The notes: a model not told the origin generated them from the letters alone. DNA of 36,807 nucleotides from Kitasatospora sp040298565 (GCF_040298565.1 NZ_JBEPAK010000039.1:1-36807), one strand, 5' to 3'. Positions 8,976-17,705 are shown, numbered from the stretch's first letter. A program made the numbers and translations.

Positions 8976-9282
8976 CGGGCTCGCTTTCCACATCACGTTC
9001 CGGGGGCCGTGCGCATGCGGGCCCGGGCCGCCGCGTGACCACGACGCCAACGGGCCCTGTCCCCCCTATCCCGGATCCCGGCGCGCCAGTCGTCCGCGAC
9101 GCATGATTCATCCGCTTGGTGCCCCGAAGGCCCTCTCTTGGCACATTCGCCGCCCCGCCGCAGCCCGCCCCCGACAGTTGCGCGGTGAAGGCGGCCCGGG
9201 CCGCGCCGCCGCATCGCATTTGTGTCGGGCGCGGCGCCCCGGCCATGATGTGCCCTCTTGCGAACGAAGGAACGAAACGAAC
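8976..9282. promoter_or_regulatory. Divergent control region of crtE and a YcxB-like gene
   Basis: These 307 bases separate the divergent crtE operon and the plus-strand membrane-protein gene and must hold both promoters. A local A/T-richer patch, ATGATTCATCCGCTTGG near 9103-9119, could be part of the crtE promoter. I see no canonical -35/-10 pair. In Streptomyces coelicolor crt genes respond to light through LitR and LitS, but neither gene is in this window. Confidence 0.4.
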
Positions 9283-9816
9283 ATGAACGTCCAGGTGGAG
9301 TACGACGCAGCACCTGAGGAGCTCGCCACCGCGGTGAGAGCCAACGTCCCCGCACCGGCAGTGCGCTGGGCGGTCGCCGGTGCCTGGTTGCTCCTCGCTC
9401 TGCTCTGCCTGGCGGCGGGCGGTGTCCTCTTCGCGGTCGCCGCGCTCATCGCCTGCCTGATCCAGGTCCAGAACATCACCGTGGTCGCCAAGAAGGTCGC
9501 TTCCCGTGCCGCCCAGCGCCAGGCGGGTCCCACGTCGGTCGTGATGACCGATCAGGAGGCTGTCATCCGGACGGCGTCCGGGGAGCTGAGGTTCCCGTGG
9601 GTGTCGGTCACCCGAGCCACCGACACCCCCCTGGCCTGGTCGGTCCTGGTGAAGAGGCCGGGCGGAGCGCCCGTGGCCGCGACCATCCTCAAAGCGGCCT
9701 TCACCGACGCCCAGGCCGCCGACGTCTCGGCCGCGCTCACACGGCTGACCAAGGCCAAGGTCAAGGTCCGCAGGTCGAAGGCCGCCGGCGTCGCGCCCGA
9801 AGCCCTGGCCCGGTAG
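9283..9816 (+). CDS. YcxB-like membrane protein
   Basis: This is a 177-residue protein of unknown function. Residues ~29-62 are strongly hydrophobic (AVAGAWLLLALLCLAAGG followed by VLFAVAALIACLIQV) and probably form a transmembrane hairpin. The N-terminus MNVQVEYDAAPEEL and the soluble C-terminal domain, with TSVVMTDQEAVIRTASGEL then FPWVSVTRA, fit the YcxB family of small two-helix membrane proteins with a PH-like tail. The ATG at 9283 has GAAGGA upstream at 9266-9271. The last ~20 residues are Lys/Arg/Ala-rich. It is transcribed away from crtE and need not be part of the carotenoid pathway. Confidence 0.7.
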   Translation: MNVQVEYDAAPEELATAVRANVPAPAVRWAVAGAWLLLALLCLAAGGVLFAVAALIACLIQVQNITVVAKKVASRAAQRQAGPTSVVMTDQEAVIRTASGELRFPWVSVTRATDTPLAWSVLVKRPGGAPVAATILKAAFTDAQAADVSAALTRLTKAKVKVRRSKAAGVAPEALAR

Positions 9817-9918
9817 CAGGGGCCGGCCCCGCCGTCTCCGCCATGCGCTGGACGGGCGGCCCGCGGGCAGACCCGAGCAGCCGGGCGGAGGGTGGGTGCC
9901 TGCCGCCCGGCCGACCGG

Positions 9919-10842
9919 TCAGACGACGGTCAGGACGATCTTGCCGGTGGTGCGGCCCCGCTCGCCGAGTTCGTGGGCCTTCGCCGCCTGGCCGAGCGGA
10001 AGGACGGTCTCGACCACGGGCCGCAGTGCGCCCCGGTCGGCCAGGGCGGTCAGCTCGCGCAGGCCCAGGTGGTCGGGTTCCACGAGGACCCAGTCGGCCC
10101 GTACGCCGTCGCGGGCGGCGGGCACGTCGTCCGGGCCGGGCAGGGTGATCAGCCGGCCGCCGGGCCGCAGGACCGCCAGGGAGCGCTCGGCGATCTCGCC
10201 GCCGAGCCCGTCGAGCACCACGTCCACGTCGGACACGGCGTCCTCGAACCGCACCGCCCGGTAGTCGACGACCTCGTCCGCACCCAGTTCGCGCAGCAGC
10301 CCGTGCTTGCCCGCGCTGGCCGTGCCGATGACGTGGGCGCCGCGGGCCTTGGCGATCTGGACGGCCAGGTGGCCGACCCCGCCGGCCGCCGCGTGCACCA
10401 GCACCCGTTCACCGGGGCGCACGTCCGCCGCGTCGACCAGGGCCTGCCAGGCGGTCAGCCCGGCCAGCGGCAGGGCCGCCGCCTCCACGTGCGTCAGACC
10501 CGCCGGCTTCGGGGCGAGGTGCCTGGCCGGCGCCACCACGTACTCCGCGTACGCGCCCGCCTGGCGGGGGAACAGCGGCATCCCGTAGACCTCGTCGCCG
10601 GGGCGGTGGACGCCCACCCCGGGGCCGACCGCCGCCACGGTGCCGGACACGTCCCAGCCGACCGCCGGTACGTCGCCCCACTCGATCAGGCCCCCGCTCG
10701 CCCGGGTCTTCCAGTCCACCGGGTTCACCCCGGCCGCGTGCACCCGCACCAGGACCTCGTTCAGCCCGGGCTCGGGCCGCGCCAGCTCCCGCTCGACCAG
10801 CTGCTCGGGTCCGCCCCACTGCTCCACCACCACTGCACGCAT
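9919..10842 (-). CDS. Zinc-free MDR-family NADP-dependent oxidoreductase
   Basis: The 307-residue protein is of the quinone-oxidoreductase branch of the medium-chain dehydrogenase/reductase superfamily. The N-terminal catalytic domain has VRVHAAGVNPVDWKTR and GWDVSGTVAAVG. The nucleotide-binding motif is HAAAGGVGHLAVQIAKARG, followed by GADEVVDYR. Zinc ligands of classical alcohol dehydrogenases are absent, so reduction of a quinone or enone with NADPH is the likely chemistry, substrate unknown. It diverges from the GlxA-type regulator gene across a 144-base region with two perfect palindromes, so that regulator probably controls it. Confidence 0.85.
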   Translation of the reverse strand: MRAVVVEQWGGPEQLVERELARPEPGLNEVLVRVHAAGVNPVDWKTRASGGLIEWGDVPAVGWDVSGTVAAVGPGVGVHRPGDEVYGMPLFPRQAGAYAEYVVAPARHLAPKPAGLTHVEAAALPLAGLTAWQALVDAADVRPGERVLVHAAAGGVGHLAVQIAKARGAHVIGTASAGKHGLLRELGADEVVDYRAVRFEDAVSDVDVVLDGLGGEIAERSLAVLRPGGRLITLPGPDDVPAARDGVRADWVLVEPDHLGLRELTALADRGALRPVVETVLPLGQAAKAHELGERGRTTGKIVLTVV

Positions 10843-10862
10843 GTCCGTACGCCTCGTTCTCC

Positions 10863-10880
10863 CCGGTCCGGTCGGACCGG
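10863..10880. promoter_or_regulatory. Perfect 18-base palindrome between divergent genes
   Basis: CCGGTCCG-GT-CGGACCGG is a perfect inverted repeat 20 bases upstream of the oxidoreductase start. A regulator-binding site is likely. A GC-rich chance palindrome cannot be excluded. Confidence 0.45.
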
Positions 10881-10952
10881 TCGACTCGCTTCACCGCCGG
10901 GGTCCCCGGCACGACGGGGTCAACCATCCGGCATCCGGGGCGTCCATGGTGT

Positions 10953-10966
10953 TGGCCGTCCGGCCA
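10953..10966. promoter_or_regulatory. Palindrome upstream of the GlxA-type regulator gene
   Basis: TGGCCG-TC-CGGCCA is a perfect inverted repeat about 20 bases before the regulator ATG. It suits autoregulation by the divergent AraC-type protein or a second site for it. Confidence 0.4.
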
Positions 10967-10986
10967 CTATGTGACAGGATCTGGCC

Positions 10987-12066
10987 ATGGGACGGATCCG
11001 GGACGAAGCACCGCAGAACACCTCGCACCGGGCGGCGGCGGTGCCCGGGCCGCACCGGATCGCCGTGCTGGCCCTGCCCGGGGTCCCGCCGTTCGAACTC
11101 GGCATCCCCTCGCGCGTCTTCGGCAGCGCCCAGGACGCCGCGGGCCGCCCGCTCTACGAGGTCACGGTCTGCACCGCCGACGGAAGCGCCGTCCTCAGCG
11201 ACGCCGGCTTCACCGTGCAGCCGGCCGCCGGCCCGGAAGCCCTGGCCGTGGCCGACACCGTGGTCGTCCCGCCCACCCACGCGATGCCGGAGCTGGGGCG
11301 CGGCGGTCCGCTGCCGCCCGAGGTCACCGCGGCCGTCGCCCGCATCCGCCCCGGCACCCGGCTGGTGTCCATCTGCTCCGGCTCCTACGTGCTCGCCGCG
11401 GCCGGGCTGCTCGACGGCCGGCCGGCGACCACCCACTGGAACCTCGCCCCCGAGTTCCGCCGCGCCTACCCGGCGGTCAAGGTCGACGAGGAGGTGCTCT
11501 TCGTCGACGACGGCGACGTGCTCACCTCCGCGGGGGTGGCCGCGGGCGTCGACCTCTGCCTGCACATCATCCGCCGCGACCACGGCGCGGCCGTCGCCAA
11601 CCGGACCGCCCGGATGTGCGTGGTACCACCGTGGCGGGACGGCGGGCAGGCCCAGTACATCGACCGTCCGGTCCCCGACCCCGCCATCGCCGACACGAGC
11701 GCCACCCGGGCCTGGGCCCTCGACCATCTCGGCGAACCGCTGCCCCTCGGCCGGCTCGCCGAGCACGCCCGGATGAGCCTGCGCTCGTTCACCCGGCGCT
11801 TCCGCGACGAGGTCGGCATGACCCCGGTCCAGTGGCTCACCGCTCAGCGGCTCGAACTGGCCAAACAGCTCCTGGAGACCACGGACCTCTCCATCGACCT
11901 GGTCGCCCACCGGGCCGGCTTCGGCACCGCGAACTCCCTGCGCGCCCACATGCGGGCAGCGCTCGGCGTCTCACCCGCCTCCTACCGCCGCACCTTCGGC
12001 ACGGACGACCGGGCGGAGGACCGGAGGGAGGACCGGGCGGACGGCCGGGTGGCGGGGCTGCGGTGA
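10987..12066 (+). CDS. GlxA family transcriptional regulator (DJ-1-like + AraC HTH)
   Basis: This 359-residue regulator has an N-terminal DJ-1/PfpI-like sensor domain (about 24-190) and a C-terminal AraC/XylS DNA-binding domain (about 235-335). The sensor contains the nucleophile-elbow-like SICSGSYVLAAAG with Cys at 130. The DNA-binding domain shows LAEHARMSLRSFTRRFRDEV and VAHRAGFGTANSLRAHM, the two helix-turn-helix units. The C-terminal tail is a run of Asp/Arg repeats (DDRAEDRREDRADGR) and is probably disordered. It faces the MDR oxidoreductase and is the obvious candidate regulator for it. Effector unknown. Confidence 0.88.
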   Translation: MGRIRDEAPQNTSHRAAAVPGPHRIAVLALPGVPPFELGIPSRVFGSAQDAAGRPLYEVTVCTADGSAVLSDAGFTVQPAAGPEALAVADTVVVPPTHAMPELGRGGPLPPEVTAAVARIRPGTRLVSICSGSYVLAAAGLLDGRPATTHWNLAPEFRRAYPAVKVDEEVLFVDDGDVLTSAGVAAGVDLCLHIIRRDHGAAVANRTARMCVVPPWRDGGQAQYIDRPVPDPAIADTSATRAWALDHLGEPLPLGRLAEHARMSLRSFTRRFRDEVGMTPVQWLTAQRLELAKQLLETTDLSIDLVAHRAGFGTANSLRAHMRAALGVSPASYRRTFGTDDRAEDRREDRADGRVAGLR

Positions 12067-12238
12067 CCGGCAGCCCACCCGCCCCGGTCGGCGGGCTCCG
12101 CCCGGGGGTGCCTCTCGGTCGTCCGTCAAGGCTGCGGGGGTCATGCGGCCACGGTTTCGCAGCTGCGGCATCACGCGGACGGTGCGGTCGATCGGGCCTG
12201 CGCTCGGGACGCCCTCGGCGGCCGCCGCAGGCCCGGCG

Positions 12239-13672
12239 TCACCCTTCGACCAGGAGCGGCCCGTCGAGTCGGTCTTCGGTGGGGGTGCGGATGGCCAGGA
12301 TGGCCATGTCGTCGTGGCCGTCGCTGGGGTGGTTGTCGGCGAGGGCGCGGACGAGGTCGTCCAGGGGCTGGTGGGCGTGGGCGGCGGCGAGGTCGGCAAG
12401 GGCTGCGAGGCGGTCGTCGATGGCGTGACCGGGGTGTTCGACGAGGCCGTCGGTGAAGAGCAGGACGGTGGTGCCACCAGGCAGGAGGTGGGTGTGGTCG
12501 GGGCGACGGATGTCGGGGTCGACGCCGAGAGGGATGCCAGGTTCGGCGTGCAGGTACCGGGCGGGTCCGTCGGGGGTGAGGATGAGCGGGGGGAGGTGGC
12601 CGGCGGTGGTCCAGTGGAGGATCCAGCCGTCGGCGGCGGGTTCGATCCGGGCCAGCAGCGCGGTGGTGACGGGCAGGTCGGTGATGGCCTGGACGGTGTG
12701 GTCGAGCTGGGTCAGCACCGCGCTGGGCGGCGTCTTGCGGTTGTAGAGCAGGGCGCGGAGCATGTTGCGGGTCTGGGCCATGGCGGCGGCAGCCTGCAGG
12801 TCGTGGCCGACGACGTCGCCGATGACGGCCGCGCAGGCGTGGTCGGGCAGGACGGCGGCGTCGTACCAGTCGCCGCCGACGCTCGCCGGTTCGGCGGCGG
12901 TGCGGTAGATCGCGGCGCCGGAGAACGGGGTGAGGTCCGGCAGGGTGGGCAGCAGCAGGCGCTGGAACTGTTCGGCGCTGTCGCGCATGTAGCTGAACAG
13001 GCGGGCGTTCTCGATGGCGATGCCGGCGGCTCCGGCGAGGGCGCGTACGACCTCTTCGTCGTCCTGGTCGAACGGCCGGCCGTCATGGCGTTCGGAGAGG
13101 TAGAGGTCGCCGTAGATTTCGCCGCGGACGCTGACCGCCACGCCGAGCAGGGTGCGCATGGGCGGATGGCCGGGCGGGAATCCGACCGAGGCCGGGTGGG
13201 AGGGGATGTCGTCCACCCGCAGCGGCTCGGGGTGGTGGATCAGGTGCCCGAGCACGCCGCGGCCGTGGGGGAAGTCGATCCCGGCGAGGGCCCCGCGTTC
13301 GTCGTCGGTCAGGCCGGCGGTGACGAACTGCTCCAGGTGGTCGCCAGAGGGTGCGAGCACGCCGAGCGCGCCGTAGCGCGCGTCGGCCAAGTCCATGGCG
13401 GTCGTGACGATACGGTGCAGCACCGTCGGCAGGTCCAGCTCGCTGCCGATGGCCAGCACCGCCGACAGCAGCCCCTGCAGCCGGTCCTTCGCCCTGGCCA
13501 GAGCACGCAACTGCTGAGCGATGCCCTCCGACTGATCGTCCAGGAACAGCCGGAGATCCGGCCTGTCCTCACCAGGTGACGTGCCTGGATGATCCGCATC
13601 ACGATTCAACGCGTCGCCTCGTTCATCACCGCCAACGCTAAACACGGCACCGTCACCAGGGCGGGAGCACAC
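12239..13672 (-). CDS. GAF-domain SpoIIE/PP2C-type serine phosphatase
   Basis: This 477-residue cytoplasmic signalling protein has a coiled-coil-like segment (LRALARAKDRLQGLLSAVL), a GAF sensor domain (about 75-215), and a C-terminal PP2C/SpoIIE phosphatase domain (about 235-470). The phosphatase metal-binding motifs are visible: GGDWYDAAVL, VIGDVVGHD, LLFTDGLVE and GHDDMAILAI. Such proteins dephosphorylate anti-sigma-factor antagonists in streptomycetes, often as one of many paralogues. No anti-sigma or antagonist gene is adjacent, so the partner is unknown. The start is uncertain: GTG 13672 is the longest choice, while a TTG at 13609 has GAGG 7 bases upstream and may be the true one. Confidence 0.85.
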   Translation of the reverse strand: MCSRPGDGAVFSVGGDERGDALNRDADHPGTSPGEDRPDLRLFLDDQSEGIAQQLRALARAKDRLQGLLSAVLAIGSELDLPTVLHRIVTTAMDLADARYGALGVLAPSGDHLEQFVTAGLTDDERGALAGIDFPHGRGVLGHLIHHPEPLRVDDIPSHPASVGFPPGHPPMRTLLGVAVSVRGEIYGDLYLSERHDGRPFDQDDEEVVRALAGAAGIAIENARLFSYMRDSAEQFQRLLLPTLPDLTPFSGAAIYRTAAEPASVGGDWYDAAVLPDHACAAVIGDVVGHDLQAAAAMAQTRNMLRALLYNRKTPPSAVLTQLDHTVQAITDLPVTTALLARIEPAADGWILHWTTAGHLPPLILTPDGPARYLHAEPGIPLGVDPDIRRPDHTHLLPGGTTVLLFTDGLVEHPGHAIDDRLAALADLAAAHAHQPLDDLVRALADNHPSDGHDDMAILAIRTPTEDRLDGPLLVEG

Positions 13673-13844
13673 GCCCAGCAGGCGTCACCGATCGCGGGAG
13701 CCGGACGCGGCCGAGCGCCAACCGCTCGGTGCCCCATGACGCCGATTCCGGCGGCCGAGCCGCCCCACCGGCAGGCGCCCCCGGATCACCAAGCGATCCC
13801 TTGGGGCCGACGGCTGTACCGCTGCCACAAGCAGTGACGTCCGG

Positions 13845-14432
13845 TCAGCTGGGCAGCTGGAACAGGCTACGCAATGCCAGGTCGGCCACTTGGTGCAGCT
13901 GGTCGCGGGTGCAGCCGCTCGCCGCCTGTACGGCGATGCCGTCGGTGACGGTGTACACCAGCCGGGCGAGGACGCGAGGATCGGTGTCTGCCGGGAGGTC
14001 GGCTGCCTGCTCGAAGCGGTGGCGGAGCGCGGCTTCGCCGGCCATTCGCCGTGCGATCACCTCCTGGCGGATCGGTTCGGAGTCCGGGCCGCAGGCGTGG
14101 ACGCTGTTGACGCTCAGGCATCCGTGCGGGGTGTCGCGCCCCGTGGTCAGCTCGACGGCCCCGAGGAGCAGCCGTTCGATCACGGTCTGCGCGGTGGGCG
14201 CCTCGAGGGCCTCGGCGGCGAAGGCTCCGGGGCTGGTGAAGTAGCGGTCGAGCACTTTTCGGAACAGCTGTTCCTTGTTGCCGAAAGCCGCGTACAGACT
14301 CGGCCTGTTGATGTCCATGGCCGCGGTCAGGTCCGACAGGGACGTCCCCTCGTAGCCCTGCCGCCAGAAGACCTCCAGTGCCCGGTCGAGCGCGGTTTCC
14401 GGGTCGAAGGCACGTGGGCGACCGCCTGACAT
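13845..14432 (-). CDS. TetR family repressor
   Basis: The 195-residue regulator has an N-terminal HTH (LSDLTAAMDINRPSLYAAFG, about residues 31-50) and a C-terminal ligand domain with LLGAVELTTGRDTPHGCLSVN, typical of the TetR_C_16-like group. The start is fixed by a strong GAGGAGG just upstream of the ATG at 14432; a longer frame to 14447 lacks one. It diverges from the Gfo/Idh-type gene across 104 bases with two matching operator-like sites. That makes it the probable repressor of both genes. Confidence 0.88.
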   Translation of the reverse strand: MSGGRPRAFDPETALDRALEVFWRQGYEGTSLSDLTAAMDINRPSLYAAFGNKEQLFRKVLDRYFTSPGAFAAEALEAPTAQTVIERLLLGAVELTTGRDTPHGCLSVNSVHACGPDSEPIRQEVIARRMAGEAALRHRFEQAADLPADTDPRVLARLVYTVTDGIAVQAASGCTRDQLHQVADLALRSLFQLPS

Positions 14433-14453
14433 GCGGCACCTCCTCAAGTTTTT

Positions 14454-14465
14454 TACCTATCGGTA
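14454..14465. promoter_or_regulatory. TetR operator-like site 1
   Basis: TACC-TATC-GGTA, a TACC/GGTA inverted repeat matching the second site at 14506-14517 in 10 of 12 positions. It sits 22 bases from the tetR start, where it could repress its own gene. Confidence 0.6.
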
Positions 14466-14505
14466 CGTTACCCCTTGAATCCCGGCCCCGAGTCTCCTAG
14501 TTTCG

Positions 14506-14517
14506 TATCGATCGGTA
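14506..14517. promoter_or_regulatory. TetR operator-like site 2
   Basis: TATC-GATC-GGTA shares ATCGGTA with site 1. It lies 19 bases before the ATG of the oxidoreductase gene, so a bound repressor would block that promoter or transcription start. Confidence 0.6.
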
Positions 14518-14536
14518 CAGAACAAGGGGAGGGCAC

Positions 14537-15614
14537 ATGATCAGGGTCGGGGTTGTGGGAGCGAGCGGCTGGGCCGGCGCATCGCACCTGCCCGCACTCG
14601 CCGCACTCGCCGCGTTTGAGGTGACCGCGGTCGCGACGACCAACCGGGCCAGCGCCGACAAGGCGGCGGCTGCCCACGGCGTACCACGCGCCTTCACCGA
14701 TGCCAAAACCCTTGCTGCCCATCCCGACGTGGACCTGGTCGTGGTGTCGGTCCGGGCGTCCGGGCACGCCGAGGTGATCAGGGCCGCGCTGGAGGCGGGC
14801 AAGCACGTGCTGTCCGAATGGCCGTTGGGTGTGGACGCCGCAGAAGCGGAGGACCTCGCCCGAGCGGCCGGTGCGGCCGGTGTCGTGCACGCCGTGAACC
14901 TGCAGGGGTACCAGTCCCCGGACGCCCGGTACGTCGCCGACCTGATCGCCGCCGGCGCGATCGGCCGACTCGAGTCGGCCGTCCTGGTCGCCGCCGGCGA
15001 CCCACTGGGCGGCCCCCGGATCGCGCCGGAGCTGGCATGGACCACCGACCCGACTGCGGGCACCTCACTCCTGACCATCATGGTCGGCCACTTCCTGGCC
15101 ACCCTGCACCGGATGGCCGGCAGGCTGGTCGAGGTCTCCGCGAGACTGCCCCGCCCGCACGACCACGTCGCCGTCACGGGAACCGGCCGCACGGTGCCCA
15201 ACGGCGTGCCCGCACAGGTCCTGCTCCACGGCGTCCTGGAGAACGGCGCCTCCGCGTCCGTCGCCGTACACGGAGGCAGTGGGAGCCCCGGACGGCTTCC
15301 TCATCAAGCTCGTCGGCTCCGAGGGCACTGTGACGGTTGCCCCCACCCGACCAGGCACGTACATGCACTGGACCGACTGGGACATCCGGGTCAGCGGCGA
15401 GCAGGTGCAGGTGCCCGACCACTACCGGACCGTCCCCTTCGACCCTGCCGGTGGACCGGTCGCCAACGTCGCGGCCCTCTACCAGGAGATCGCCGAGTCG
15501 ATCGCCGAAGGGCGCCGGCCCCAACCCGACTTCCACACCGCCGCAGCCCATCACCGGCTGCTCGCGGCCATCGAACGCGCCGCAGCGACCGGCGCTACGG
15601 AAAAGGTCTGGTGA
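14537..15614 (+). pseudogene. Gfo/Idh/MocA family oxidoreductase, frameshifted
   Basis: The N-terminal Rossmann domain is clear: MIRVGVVGASGWAGASHLPA, then LVVVSVRASGHAEVIRAALE and AGKHVLSEWPLGVD, the hallmark of Gfo/Idh NAD(P)-dependent sugar-type oxidoreductases. The first frame reads well to about 15280 (ASVAVHGG). The family sequence then continues one base further on (APDGFLIKLVGSEGTVTV to the TGA at 15612-15614). The first frame instead runs on as Arg/Pro-rich nonsense to 15628. One surplus base in or near the GGG at 15281-15283 explains it. Restored length is about 358 residues, normal for the family. Either a real inactivating mutation or a sequencing error. It is divergent from, and probably controlled by, the TetR gene. 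Confidence 0.8.
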
Positions 15615-15887
15615 TGAACCCGACTTGACCCCTGCCGAGATGACGCCGAGTCACCGGCAGGCCCGTCCCCATCACGAACCGACGACAGGTGAACAGGCGA
15701 GCCACCAGCATCAACCCGCACCAAGCGGCGGTATTTGTCGTTTGCGCACACCGGTCCAGGGCGCGAGGCCGCCCGAGAGCCAAGGCAGGACGAGGGTCTC
15801 AGGTCAACCCCTCTACCGGCAGGCCCCGGACGTCCGGAGCGGCCGCCCGGTCACGCCTTCATGGTCCGGCCGAGTTAGCCTGAGGAG
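15615..15887. other. Intergenic, no gene seen
   Basis: 273 bases between the frameshifted oxidoreductase and the next gene. No frame on either strand shows family-like sequence. It presumably carries the promoter of the downstream gene. Confidence 0.4.
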
Positions 15888-16934
15888 GTGGGGACTTGGG
15901 GATGGGCCGCAGTCGTTCCGGACGCAGATGCACCCATCGGCTTCAGGGTGACCTTCAATTCTCGGCTCTTCGGCACCGAGGCCGAGGCCAAGGAGCATCT
16001 GCAAGAGCATCTCGATGCGCGCGCGGGCGGGGACGGCGGGATCAAGGTCGCGGCCGAGCGGCTCCAGACCGTCTACTCCTTCTCGCTGTACGCCCACACG
16101 CACGCTCCGGACGGGCGAGGCTGGCACGTCCTGGCCGCGGACAAGGAACTGTGCCGGCTCGTCGTCGACCGCAGCGGCGTCGTGCGCCGCGTCCGCTTTC
16201 GGCGGCCCGGCTGGTCCGCCTTCGCCTCCGAATCGGCTGACGTGCCGCCCGAGGTCGCCCGGATCGCCGGTGAGCGGCGGCTCGGCCGGCACTGCAAGAC
16301 CCTCGCCGTTCCGCTGGTCGCCGTTCCCGGCCAGCAGGTCTCCGGGAACCGGGTCTATGAGTTCGAGTACGGCCTTGTCCGGCACGATCAGGGGGCCGCT
16401 CCGCTGGCGCTGCGTTGGGACGAGACGACAGAGCTGTTCCGGGACGTCACCGTCACCCGCCACCCGCAGCTGAAACGCGAGTCGATGTCCTTCTCCTACA
16501 CCCTGATCGGATCGAACGGCACGAAAATACCGATCATCGGCTCCTACGACGAGCATGCGGAAGGTGCCGATTCGCCGGCCCGCCAGTACGCCCTCCTCGG
16601 CAGGCGGGCCGAGGAACAGGTCACCCGCGCCCTGATCTCCAGCGCGCGGGCAGCGCTGGACGACGGACAGTCCCTGACCTTCGGGAAGTTCACCATCAGC
16701 GAGGCCGGGATACGGGGAAAGCGGGGCCTCATCCCCTGGAGTGAGGCCACGGTGTCGACCACAGGCGGCCGCGTAACCGTCAGCAGAACCGGCAAGCTGT
16801 TCTCGGCCGCTTCCGAGAAAGTAGCCGACATCCCGAACGTGTCACTGCTGCTCACGATCGTTGACGCGTACCGTGCCGAGGCTAATGACGGGGTAGCTGG
16901 ATCACAGAAGTTGAGCCAGAACCGAAACTCGTGA
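15888..16934 (+). CDS. Hypothetical protein, DUF6585-like
   Basis: This is a 348-residue protein of unknown function. The central and C-terminal part reads RVYEFEYGLVRHD, then LRWDETTELFRDVTVTRHP, FSYTLIGSNGTKIPIIGSYDE, LTFGKFTISEAGIRGKRG and LIPWSEATVST. It looks like a beta-rich, PH-like fold in which an inherited parameter set is reapplied; from memory this pattern fits DUF6585 proteins of streptomycetes. No signal peptide or clear membrane helix is visible. The GTG start at 15888 lies directly in a GAGGAGGTG run, so the ribosome site may serve a slightly later start. It stands alone between unrelated genes. Confidence 0.6.
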   Translation: MGTWGWAAVVPDADAPIGFRVTFNSRLFGTEAEAKEHLQEHLDARAGGDGGIKVAAERLQTVYSFSLYAHTHAPDGRGWHVLAADKELCRLVVDRSGVVRRVRFRRPGWSAFASESADVPPEVARIAGERRLGRHCKTLAVPLVAVPGQQVSGNRVYEFEYGLVRHDQGAAPLALRWDETTELFRDVTVTRHPQLKRESMSFSYTLIGSNGTKIPIIGSYDEHAEGADSPARQYALLGRRAEEQVTRALISSARAALDDGQSLTFGKFTISEAGIRGKRGLIPWSEATVSTTGGRVTVSRTGKLFSAASEKVADIPNVSLLLTIVDAYRAEANDGVAGSQKLSQNRNS

Positions 16935-17009
16935 ACAGAGACATCCCTGTGCCGAACTGTCCAAGATCACCTGGGACCTCACATGACACGGAGGGAAGGT
17001 GTCAGTTTC

Positions 17010-17705
17010 ATGACCGGCCCTACCTTGCCACGAGTACGACGGATCACGCGCCCCGATGTGATCCTGCGCGGGGAAGAGGTCGGTGTCGGACCGACCTTTC
17101 TGCTCCTTCACGCCGGCGGCGAACGCCGGCAGGTGTGGGGGCCGGTCAGCGAGGTCCTCGTCGATGCCGGGTACCGGTGCGTGGCCTTCGATCAGCGAGG
17201 CCACGGCGACAGCGGGGGCCGTGCTCGGACGCTGTCCTCGTACGCGGACGACATCACCGCGATGGTGCACGCCGAGCCACCAGCAAGCGTGGTCGTCGGT
17301 GCCTCACTCGGCGGCCTCGCCGCCATCGCCGCCCTCGGGGATCCGGCAGTGCGAGCCAGGGTGGCAGGGCTGGTGCTGGTCGACGTCGTCCCCTGCCTCG
17401 AACCCGCCAGGGTCCGCGGCTTCCTCGCCTCCGCAGGCCTGCTCGGCACCCACACCGAGCTCGTCGAAGACATCCTCGCCCAGGTTCCCCGCCTACGTCA
17501 GATCACTGCGGAACTCGACCTGCCCGTCCTGCTCGTCCATGGCGACAACGGCTCGTCGCTCACCGGCGAGGACATCGACCAGTTGCTGCGGCTGGCTCCC
17601 CACACCGCAGTCCGGCTCATCCCGGGCGCTGGACACCTCATTGCCCGCAATCAACCCGTGGCCTTGGCCCAGGTCGTCATCGCCGCCACCACCGACTGGC
17701 GGTAA
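17010..17705 (+). CDS. Alpha/beta hydrolase with a shortened lid
   Basis: The 231-residue hydrolase has FLLLHAGGERRQVWGPV (oxyanion region), FDQRGHGDS, the nucleophile elbow VVGASLGG (Ser99) and the catalytic-His loop GAGHLIARNQP. I chose the ATG at 17010, which has GAAGG 10 bases upstream; the in-frame ATG at 16983 has no ribosome site. The segment between LVDVVPCLEPARVRG and LDLPVLLVHGD is only about 40 residues, shorter than the helical lid of related esterase/epoxide-hydrolase-like proteins. The acid residue may be the Asp in VHGD. It could be a working compact hydrolase or an internally deleted copy. Substrate unknown. Confidence 0.75.
   Translation: MTGPTLPRVRRITRPDVILRGEEVGVGPTFLLLHAGGERRQVWGPVSEVLVDAGYRCVAFDQRGHGDSGGRARTLSSYADDITAMVHAEPPASVVVGASLGGLAAIAALGDPAVRARVAGLVLVDVVPCLEPARVRGFLASAGLLGTHTELVEDILAQVPRLRQITAELDLPVLLVHGDNGSSLTGEDIDQLLRLAPHTAVRLIPGAGHLIARNQPVALAQVVIAATTDWR

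Noticed and set aside
12239..13579. Plus-strand Gly/Val-rich frame of 478 codons opposite the phosphatase
   Set aside because: Antisense shadow; PP2C and GAF motifs are on the minus strand.
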